Shown: positions 58,044 through 64,000 of the stretch, one piece after another
How the letters are laid out: each line of letters starts with the position of its first letter
Numbering within the stretch: position 1 is the first letter of the stretch
Source of the DNA: Tessaracoccus sp. MC1865
GTDB taxonomy: Bacteria; Actinomycetota; Actinomycetes; Propionibacteriales; Propionibacteriaceae
Direction: 5' to 3'
Assembly: GCF_017815535.1 (NCBI RefSeq)
Contig: NZ_CP072596.1
Coordinates: forward strand, 1,612,001-1,676,000
DNA length: 64,000 bases
The notes under the pieces: generated by a model
What the model saw: the letters and a program-made list of their open reading frames with translations, nothing else
What the model was told of the DNA's origin: nothing
Database searches by the model: none
Made by a program: the position numbers and the translations under genes

Positions 58044-58408
58044 GAATGAGTCACCCGCTCCGTCGTCACGACGACGGTCCGGCTGATGTCCCGGGGCCAC
58101 ACCACCACGACCGCCCGCCCGGTCACCGTGGCCGTGGTCAGCCGGGCGCCGCGGGTGACGTCTGCCGTGACGCCCGTCAGGGAGCCGTTGGAGGCGGCCT
58201 GCAGGGCGGCGGCCCGGCCCTCCCCCGCCGTGTTGCCCTCCACAGCTGCGACGGAGGCGCCCTGCTGCGCTGCGGCGATGGCGCTGCCCTCCGCCCACGA
58301 CACCATCGCCCACTGGAGCAGGGCGAGGAACAGGCCGAGACCCACGGGGAATAGCAGGGCGGCCTGCACCGAGTTGCTCAGCCCACGCTCGTCTCTATGT
58401 CGCCCCAT
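58040..58408 (-). CDS. TadE-like pseudopilin, first of a pair
   Basis: 122 residues with one N-terminal hydrophobic helix (DERGLSNSVQAALLFPVGLGLFLALLQWAMVSWAEGSAIAAAQQGA) in the TadE style, then a beta-rich Val/Thr-rich segment. The next gene overlaps by four bases. It begins 143 bases from the divergent pfp gene, so the pair forms its own short operon. Secreted or membrane-anchored, role unknown. Confidence 0.72.
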   Translation of the reverse strand: MGRHRDERGLSNSVQAALLFPVGLGLFLALLQWAMVSWAEGSAIAAAQQGASVAAVEGNTAGEGRAAALQAASNGSLTGVTADVTRGARLTTATVTGRAVVVVWPRDISRTVVVTTERVTHS

Positions 58409-58500
58409 CCCGCCATCCTTCCAATGGGAGGGGTCAGGTTCCGCGTCCGCGGACGGCCTGTGGACAAAGCCCCCATGAGGAGCCCCATTCGACGGTGCAA

Positions 58501-58506
58501 TAGGCT
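58501..58506 (+). promoter_or_regulatory. -10 box upstream of pfp
   Basis: TAGGCT, 45 bases before the pfp start, in the gap to the divergent TadE-like gene. The leader would contain the GAAAGGA ribosome site. No clear -35. Confidence 0.45.
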
Positions 58507-58551
58507 GGCCTCTGACGCGCTACGCGTCGCACCACACACGAAAGGACACTC

Positions 58552-59772
58552 ATGGTCAAGAAGGTAGCCATCCTCACGGCCGGCGGCTTCGCTCCCTGCC
58601 TTTCCTCGGCGATCGGCGGACTCATCGAGCGCTACACCGAGGTCGCGCCGGAGGTTGACATCATTGCCTACCGCCACGGGTACCAGGGCCTGCTCCAGGG
58701 CGACTTCCTTGTCGTCGACGACACCGTCCGAAAGAACGCCGCTCTCCTGCACAAGTTCGGCGGCTCCCCCGTCGGCAACTCCCGCGTCAAGCTGACCAAC
58801 GCCAAGGACCTCGTCAAGCGCGGCCTGGTCGAAGAGGGCGCCAACCCGCTCCAGGTGGCCGCTGACCGCCTCGTCGCCGACGGCGTGGAGGTGCTGCACA
58901 CCATCGGTGGCGACGACACCAACACCACGGCCGCAGACCTGGCCGCCTACCTGGCCGAGCACGACTACGGCCTGACTGTCGTGGGCCTGCCCAAGACCAT
59001 CGACAACGACGTCATCCCGATCCGTCAGTCGCTGGGCGCCTGGACCGCGGCCGAGCAGGGCTCGATCTTCGCGCAGAACGTCGTGGCTGAACACAACTCC
59101 GGCTCGCGCATGCTGATCGTGCACGAGGTCATGGGCCGCCACTGCGGCTGGCTGACCGCCGCCACAGCGCAGAAGTACCGCGAATGGCTGAACGAGCAGG
59201 AATGGCTCCCCGAGATCGGCCTCTCGAAGGACGCGTGGGACGTGCACGGCGTGTACGTGCCGGAAGGCGAGATCAACATCGCCAAGGAGTCTGAGCGCCT
59301 GAACAAGATCATGGATGAGGTCGGCAACGTGACCATCTTCCTGTCGGAAGGTGCCGGCCTCGACTCGATCGTCGCCGAGATGGAAGCAGCGGGCGAAGAG
59401 GTGCCGCGCGATCCCTTCGGCCACGTCCGCCTCAACGACGTGAACCCCGGCGCCTGGTTCGCCGACCAGTTCGCCAAGAAGCTCAACGCAGAGAAGGTGC
59501 TGATCCAGAAGTCCGGCTACTTCAGCCGCTCCGCCGCTGCCAACGACGCCGACCTGGCGCTGATCAAGCAGTGCACGGACCTGGCGGTCGACAAGGCCCT
59601 CGCCGGCGAACCCGGTGTCATCGGCCACGACGAGGAGAACGGCGACGTGCTCACCGCCATCGCGTTCGATCGCATCAAGGGAGGCAAGGCCTTCGACATC
59701 AACCAAGACTGGTACAAGGAGATGCTGGCGGCCATCGGCCAGGAGTTCCCGGCTCCGGCCCAGGCCCACTGA
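58552..59772 (+). CDS. pfp: pyrophosphate-dependent 6-phosphofructokinase
   Basis: Reversible phosphorylation of fructose-6-phosphate using PPi. 406 residues beginning VKKVAILTAGGFAPCLSSAIGGLIERY. The PPi-type signature GGDDTNTTAADLAAYL replaces the ATP-type GGDGS, with PKTIDNDVIPIRQSLGAWTAAE carrying the catalytic TIDND. It closely resembles the Propionibacterium enzyme. GAAAGGA lies 7-8 bases before the ATG. This is the strongest taxonomic pointer in the window and implies PPi-linked glycolysis. Confidence 0.96.
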   Translation: MVKKVAILTAGGFAPCLSSAIGGLIERYTEVAPEVDIIAYRHGYQGLLQGDFLVVDDTVRKNAALLHKFGGSPVGNSRVKLTNAKDLVKRGLVEEGANPLQVAADRLVADGVEVLHTIGGDDTNTTAADLAAYLAEHDYGLTVVGLPKTIDNDVIPIRQSLGAWTAAEQGSIFAQNVVAEHNSGSRMLIVHEVMGRHCGWLTAATAQKYREWLNEQEWLPEIGLSKDAWDVHGVYVPEGEINIAKESERLNKIMDEVGNVTIFLSEGAGLDSIVAEMEAAGEEVPRDPFGHVRLNDVNPGAWFADQFAKKLNAEKVLIQKSGYFSRSAAANDADLALIKQCTDLAVDKALAGEPGVIGHDEENGDVLTAIAFDRIKGGKAFDINQDWYKEMLAAIGQEFPAPAQAH

Positions 59773-59821
59773 GCACCCAGCCTTACCCGCCCGCTCGTCT
59801 GAACGGACGCTGAGGGCACAG

Positions 59822-59850
59822 ACCGGCCGCCCGTCAGGGCGGCCGGTTTC
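59822..59850 (+). terminator. hairpin terminator of pfp
   Basis: ACCGGCCGCCC (59822-59832) pairs with GGGCGGCCGGT (59837-59847) around a 4-base loop, then TTCC. It lies between convergent stops of pfp and the BrkB gene. Confidence 0.75.
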
Positions 59851-59856
59851 CGGTTC

Positions 59857-61038
59857 TCAGCGGCGCACCACGAAGCGCACGAGACCGACGAGCAGCGCGC
59901 CGATGCCGAGGCCCGTGGCGGCGCCGACGCCGTAGCCGATCCCCAGGTTGGTCTTCATCCCACGGGCCGCGACGTCCTGGCGTACATAGGTCTCCGGGTC
60001 CGGTTCCGGGAGCGCGGCGGCGGCGCCGCGGAGATCGTCGAGGGTCTTGGTAGCCGCCCAGCGCTGGCTGGCCCGTCGAGCGGAGAGGACCGGCTCGACG
60101 TCGGTGTCGATGTCGATCTCGTTGGCCAGCCCGGAGTGCTCATCGGCGTACTTGCGGGCGTTCTCGGCCTGCCAGACGTGATCGGTGCCCACCCAGGCGG
60201 CGGTCATCAGGATGATGGTGGCCAAGAGGTTGAACACGAGCATCATCACGATGATGGGGCCGAACACCCCGACAGCCGCGTTGCCGCGGAAGACGCCCAT
60301 GATGAGCCCAGCCACTGATTGCAGGATCGTCAGGAACGTGGCGCCGATCAGCGTGCCGATGAGCCAGGCGCGGGGCCGCGCGGCCCTGCGCGGCATCACG
60401 ATGAACAGGAACGCCATCAGCAGCCAGCTCACCACGAACGTGAGCCCGACGGTGATGAGTCGCCACAGGATGCCGATCCCCGGGACGTCCTCCCAGCCCA
60501 GCCAGCCGATGACCTGTTGGCTGAGCCCGTGGCCCACCTGGGACACGCCCACGCCGATGCCCATGGCGATGAGCAGGCCGACGAAGATCGCCAGGTTGAT
60601 GAGCAGCTCGACGAAGAAGTTGGACTTGACCGTGGCGTCGGAGAACTTGTCCGCCCACATGACGCGCACGGCGCGCTTGAGGTTGCCCACCCAGTTGGTT
60701 CCCGAGTAGGCGGCGGTCAGCAGGCCGATTCCGAAGATGCCGCGCCAGCCGGAAAGCGTCTCTGTGATGAACTCCCCGATGTCCTTGCCGACGCCCTCGT
60801 CGCCGAGTTGTGCGGTGATGGCGTTCTGGACCTGTTCCAGGAGATCTGGGCGCAGCACCGTGAGCGTGAGGCCCAACATGGCGAAGGCGAACATGAGGAT
60901 GGGCACCATGGACAGCACGGTGAAGTAGGTGACGGCGCCGGCGAACTGTGGCCCCATCCGCTTGCCGTAGCGCTCGTTGGCCGCCATGGCATGGGCGACC
61001 ATGGGCTTGCTGGTGACCTTCTTGATCCAGTCCTTCAC
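59857..61038 (-). CDS. YihY/BrkB family membrane protein
   Basis: 393 residues with six to seven hydrophobic segments. The family pattern is visible: GPQFAGAVTYFTVLSMVPILMFAFAMLGL, WRGIFGIGLLTAAYSGTNWVGNLKRAVRVMW, and a hydrophobic end after a 90-residue soluble insert. Function is not established for the family. GTG start seven bases after TAGTGT (61046-61051 on this strand), predicted leaderless. Confidence 0.9.
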   Translation of the reverse strand: MKDWIKKVTSKPMVAHAMAANERYGKRMGPQFAGAVTYFTVLSMVPILMFAFAMLGLTLTVLRPDLLEQVQNAITAQLGDEGVGKDIGEFITETLSGWRGIFGIGLLTAAYSGTNWVGNLKRAVRVMWADKFSDATVKSNFFVELLINLAIFVGLLIAMGIGVGVSQVGHGLSQQVIGWLGWEDVPGIGILWRLITVGLTFVVSWLLMAFLFIVMPRRAARPRAWLIGTLIGATFLTILQSVAGLIMGVFRGNAAVGVFGPIIVMMLVFNLLATIILMTAAWVGTDHVWQAENARKYADEHSGLANEIDIDTDVEPVLSARRASQRWAATKTLDDLRGAAAALPEPDPETYVRQDVAARGMKTNLGIGYGVGAATGLGIGALLVGLVRFVVRR

Positions 61039-61096
61039 ACGAAGGACACTACCGGGAAGCGGTTGCTACGGGCAGACCCTTTGGTCAGGCAGGTGC

Positions 61097-61645
61097 TCAG
61101 ACGGCCCTGGTACGGCGGCGCATGGCCAGCTCGTCCGCCGGATGATCCTCGGGGGTCGCGTCGGAGATTCGCTCCCCGGGCAGTTCGGCGAGGGTGCCCT
61201 CGAGCTCGCGCCAGACGCTGCTGACGGAGATCATGAACATGCCCTGGCCGCCGCGGGACAGGTCGAAGAGCTCGTTCGCGGACGTCACTTCGTAGACGCT
61301 GAAGCCGTCTGACACGAGTGTGAGTTCCGTCAGGTCGTCGACGCCGCGCTCACGCAGGTGCTCGATGGCCAACCGGATCTGCTGCAGCGAGATGCCCACG
61401 TCCAGGAACCGCTTCACCACGCGCAGGAGCAGGATGTCGCGGAAGGAGTAGAGGCGCTGGGTGCCGGAACCCTCGGCGTTACGGATGGAGGGGACGACGA
61501 GCCCGGTGCGGGCCCAGTAGTCGAGCTGCCGGTAGGTGATGCCGGCGACGCGGTGCGCGATGGGGCCCCGGTAGCCCGTGTCGCTGGGCACAGGGGCGAA
61601 ATCGCCGTCAAAGAGCACTTCCTGCAGCGCTGCCTTCTTGGTCAC
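61097..61645 (-). CDS. MerR-family regulator (second of the garA block)
   Basis: 182 residues. A MerR-type winged HTH spans about 30-105 (HRVAGITYRQLDYWARTGLVVPSIRN, then RLYSFRDILLLRVVKRFLDVGISLQQIRLAIEHLRE). The C-terminal half lacks metal-binding cysteines. By position and sequence it matches the MerR gene next to the DUF151 gene in mycobacteria (Rv1830-like). GAGGAATC precedes the GTG. Confidence 0.88.
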   Translation of the reverse strand: MTKKAALQEVLFDGDFAPVPSDTGYRGPIAHRVAGITYRQLDYWARTGLVVPSIRNAEGSGTQRLYSFRDILLLRVVKRFLDVGISLQQIRLAIEHLRERGVDDLTELTLVSDGFSVYEVTSANELFDLSRGGQGMFMISVSSVWRELEGTLAELPGERISDATPEDHPADELAMRRRTRAV

Positions 61646-61798
61646 GATTCCTCGCTTTGCTCACCGCGCCGGTGGTGGATCACCGACGACTCTTATGACG
61701 CTAACCGTCCCTCTGGCCGCGGGTCAACGACACGCCCAACACCGGTGATATTTACACCGATGTGGTTCGACCTCAGCTTGAGGGTTGCGCGTCGATGG

Positions 61799-62278
61799 TC
61801 AGTGCTCCGGGTTCCCATCGTCTTCGAAATCCTCAGGGGTGACTCGGTCCAGGAACGCCCGGAAGGCCTCCACCTCGTCTGTGGGTGCGGTGTCAACCTC
61901 GACGCCCACCCGGTCCATCAGCGCCCGAGGGCACTCGATGCGCCAGCCGAGCCGGACAGCAACAGCCACCAGGTCACTGGGCCGGGCGTCGATCTCGTGA
62001 CCACCTGCGTGCATCGAGGCCTGGTACACCCCGTCGTCGACGGACTCGATCACGACGATGCCCTCCCCCGGTTCCAGGAGTTGGAGGACGGCACCGAGCA
62101 GATCATGCGTCATGGGTCGCTCCGGCTGCCGGCCCTCCATGGCCACCGCGATGGCCGCCGCCTCAGGGGCGCCGATCCAGACAGGCAGGCAGCGGGTACC
62201 GCCCTCCTCCTGCAACAGCAGCACGGGCGGGTCCTCCGGAGAAATGATCCGGATGCCGAGCACTTCAAGGCCGATCAT
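61799..62278 (-). CDS. bifunctional nuclease family protein (DUF151)
   Basis: 159 residues: MIGLEVLGIRIISPEDPPVLLLQEEGGTRCLPVWIGAPEAAAIAVAMEG and PMTHDLLGAVLQLL, then DARPSDLVAVAVRL are the conserved BFN core. Biochemical role in actinobacteria is unsettled. ATG 62278 is chosen because TAATGT (62285-62290 on this strand) is exactly six bases upstream, so a leaderless mRNA. Sits between two MerR genes in the conserved order. Confidence 0.92.
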   Translation of the reverse strand: MIGLEVLGIRIISPEDPPVLLLQEEGGTRCLPVWIGAPEAAAIAVAMEGRQPERPMTHDLLGAVLQLLEPGEGIVVIESVDDGVYQASMHAGGHEIDARPSDLVAVAVRLGWRIECPRALMDRVGVEVDTAPTDEVEAFRAFLDRVTPEDFEDDGNPEH

Positions 62279-62292
62279 GGACACACATTAGC

Positions 62293-62967
62293 TCAGTGGA
62301 TCTGGCCGTGAAGCAGCGCGGCGTGCGCCTGGAGCACTGATCTGTAGAGGTCGCGCACCACCTCAGGGGGCGGTCCCTGCCTGCGCCGGTACTGCTCGAG
62401 GATCTGCTCGACCAGGGCAGCCTCCATCGCGGCCGCCTGCTGCAACACGCGCATCTGGCGCAGATCGACCCCGTAGTCTGCGAGCTTCTTCGCGGAGCGG
62501 GCCAGCGCGACCGCCTCCGGGCCGTACAGCTGGGAACCCCGCCGCGGCTGGATGATGCGCAGCCGCTCCAACTGGATCAGCGCGGCCTCGCCGAGGCCGG
62601 ACTCCGCGAGCACCTGTCGCCGGGCCATGAGCCCGACCCCCGTGTTGGGAACGCGCCGCTGCTTAGGCTCCGACGACTCCTCCACCGGGTGGGCATCGTG
62701 GTCCGGCGGCTCTTCACCGCGGTCGATCGCCTCCAGTTCCTCACGGATCACTTTCAGCGGCAGGTAGCGGTCGCGCTGCGCACGCAACACGTACAGCAGC
62801 CTGTCCACGTCCTGTTGGGAGAATCTGCGATAGCCGGACGGCTGTTGGCGATCCGGTGAAATCAGTCCCTCTGCCTCGAGGTACCTCAGCTTGGATACGG
62901 AGATGTCAGGGAACTCGGGACGGATCATCTCCAGTACGACGCCGATGGTCCGCGCCGCTCCCGACAT
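62293..62967 (-). CDS. MerR-family regulator FtsR-like
   Basis: 224 residues. TIGVVLEMIRPEFPDISVSKLRYLEAEGLISPDRQQPSGYRRFSQQDVDRLLYVLRAQRDRYLPLKVIREELEAID is a MerR HTH that matches the Rv1828/FtsR type, a regulator linked to ftsZ in Corynebacterium. The C-terminal domain has no cysteine effector site. It overlaps the garA-like stop by one base (TGATG), so the two are coupled. Confidence 0.9.
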   Translation of the reverse strand: MSGAARTIGVVLEMIRPEFPDISVSKLRYLEAEGLISPDRQQPSGYRRFSQQDVDRLLYVLRAQRDRYLPLKVIREELEAIDRGEEPPDHDAHPVEESSEPKQRRVPNTGVGLMARRQVLAESGLGEAALIQLERLRIIQPRRGSQLYGPEAVALARSAKKLADYGVDLRQMRVLQQAAAMEAALVEQILEQYRRRQGPPPEVVRDLYRSVLQAHAALLHGQIH

Positions 62968-63458
62968 CAGCCCAGTCCGGGCTCACTCAGCGAGATCGTG
63001 GCCCGGTACTTTCCGATCTGGATCTCGTCACCTTCGCGCAACACGGTGCGCCCGTCAAGGAGCGTGCGGTTGACGTACGTGCCGTTGAGGCTCCCCAGGT
63101 CCTCAAGGTACAGCTTGCCGCCGCTGCGGACGAACTTCGCGTGGTGCCTGGAGACGGTGATGTCGTCGAGGAAGATGTCCGATTCCGGGTGACGACCAAC
63201 ATTGGTGATGTCCGAGTCGATGAGGAACCGGTTCGAGTTGCCGGGGCCACGGTTGACGATCAGCAGGGCGTTGCCGGCGGCCAGGGTCTTGGCCGCTGCC
63301 CGCTCCTGGTCTGTCAGCTGTACGGACTCAGTGGGTTCTTCGGCGGTGACCGGGAACATCGTGGTGGTGTCACCGGTGGGGTCAGTCAGCGAGGCGCCGC
63401 AATTGCTGCAGAACCTTGCCTCGACCGGGCTCTCAGATCCACAAGTGCGGCACTTCAT
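62967..63458 (-). CDS. zinc-ribbon plus FHA domain protein, GarA/OdhI-like
   Basis: 163 residues. An N-terminal zinc ribbon (CRTCGSESPVEARFCSNCG, residues 3-21), a linker with GDTTTMFPV, where GarA has its ETTS phosphosite, and an FHA domain with GRHPESDIFLDDITVSRHHAKF and LGSLNGTYVNR. GarA/OdhI bind 2-oxoglutarate dehydrogenase and glutamate enzymes and are released by Ser/Thr kinases. The zinc ribbon is an addition relative to the mycobacterial protein. ATG 63458 is chosen for GAGGA ten bases upstream. Confidence 0.88.
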   Translation of the reverse strand: MKCRTCGSESPVEARFCSNCGASLTDPTGDTTTMFPVTAEEPTESVQLTDQERAAAKTLAAGNALLIVNRGPGNSNRFLIDSDITNVGRHPESDIFLDDITVSRHHAKFVRSGGKLYLEDLGSLNGTYVNRTLLDGRTVLREGDEIQIGKYRATISLSEPGLG

Positions 63459-63555
63459 CGGAGTCACTTCCTCGTCTCAGCGGGGTGGGCTCATTCCCCT
63501 GTCCAGGCCATGTGAAAGGCTACGTGAGGAAACTTATCACCCGTGGGCAAGCCTG

Positions 63556-64000
63556 TTAACGGGGGCGCGCGAACTGCGGCTCGGCAATTTCCACCACGGA
63601 GGAGATGTCGACCGCCTCCAGTTGCTCGATCGTCACCCTGCCGCCGACCCGTTCTCCCTCGATCTCGCTCACCAGTCCGCCGCGGAACCGCGCGCCGGCC
63701 TCCAGGGTGGCCGGGTCACCGATCGCATCAATGACGTAGGGCTCAGCCAGAGCGACCCCGTCGGCCGTCACCGCCCCGCTTCCGTCCGTCGCGAAGTAGG
63801 AGTTCATCACCAGCCGGACGGCGTCATTGAGCTCGATCACCTCGGCGCCGGCGTCGCGCAGTTCCTCGACGGCGTTGAGCAGCAGCTCGGCTGTGACGCG
63901 CTCGCCCGGGTCCTGGATCTCGATGCGGATCCCGGGACCCACTGCAGGAACCGTGCCGGCGATGATGCGGGCCTGCTCGAGACGCCGGGCGGCCTCCTCG
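63556..64000 (-). CDS. DUF881 family protein, 5' part beyond window
   Basis: The open frame runs off the window end, so only the C-terminal 147 residues are visible. EQARIIAGTVPAVGPGIRIEIQDPG, DAGAEVIELNDAVRLVMNSYF, PYVIDAIGDPATLEAGARFRGG and VEIAEP match DUF881, secreted or membrane-anchored proteins found near the garA and cell-division genes of actinobacteria. The first ATG/GTG in view is probably internal. Function unknown. gcvH, which lies between DUF881 and garA in mycobacteria, is absent in the 97-base gap. Confidence 0.88.
   Translation of the reverse strand, partial: EEAARRLEQARIIAGTVPAVGPGIRIEIQDPGERVTAELLLNAVEELRDAGAEVIELNDAVRLVMNSYFATDGSGAVTADGVALAEPYVIDAIGDPATLEAGARFRGGLVSEIEGERVGGRVTIEQLEAVDISSVVEIAEPQFARPR

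Noticed and set aside
58044-58313. N-terminal extension of the second TadE-like protein.
   Set aside because: The extension is antisense-frame noise across the first TadE-like gene; the ATG at 58043 overlaps its stop as ATGA.

Overview
The window is about 68% GC, densely packed and read from both strands. It looks like a chromosomal segment of a Gram-positive actinobacterium. Markers are RbpA, mycobacterial-type IHF, a PrcBA proteasome core, a GarA-like FHA protein, the MerR/DUF151/MerR block, DUF881 and polyprenol-phosphate mannose synthase. The PPi-dependent phosphofructokinase (58552-59772) strongly resembles the Propionibacterium freudenreichii enzyme as I remember it, so a Propionibacteriaceae member is the best guess. 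The genus is not determined.

Layout. 1-8031: partial hydrolase, efp, nusB and the pyrimidine genes carA-carB-pyrD-pyrF, joined by TGATG/ATGA overlaps. 8145-15547: mihF-gmk-rpoZ-metK-priA-fmt-rsmB-rpe, the usual actinobacterial order but without coaBC. 15603-26417: PAC2 protein, divergent metH, HAD phosphatase, trmI, an antisense DUF3054 membrane gene, prcB-prcA, tyrA-cmk-der. The proteasome core lacks the arc/dop/pup/pafA genes that normally surround it. 26487-30483: SulP transporter, then a convergent sulfide operon (quinone oxidoreductase, DsrC/TusE, DsrE). 30645-39516: tRNA-Pro followed by an accessory stretch with two LuxR regulators' worth of control regions nearby, HNH gene and HNH remnant, permease, copper-storage and ferritin-like stress proteins, macrodomain and hydrolase. 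39761-43087: metY, metX, metW. 43084-50586: exonuclease, lnt-dpm, fxsA, rbpA, phosphodiesterase, pyridoxal kinase and a DNA-binding-domain/MurA-like fusion. 50678-64000: lipoamide dehydrogenase, SDR, PTS IIA, HIT, LuxR, DUF937, YciO, aldo/keto reductase, two TadE-like genes, PPi-PFK, BrkB and the garA block, ending in a partial DUF881 gene.

Themes. Methionine and one-carbon metabolism recurs (metK, metH, metY, metX, metW, fmt). A strong sequence-level pattern is leaderless transcription: at least 17 genes have a TANNNT-type -10 box exactly 6-7 nt before the start codon. The most interesting loci are (i) the HTH-MurA fusion with a perfect 20-bp palindrome sitting on its own -10 box, (ii) the proteasome core stripped of the pupylation genes, (iii) PAC2/metH promoters interlocked in a 35-bp gap, and (iv) the SQR-DsrC-DsrE operon with a CsoR/CstR-like site over its promoter. 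No insertion sequence, CRISPR array or prophage was seen.
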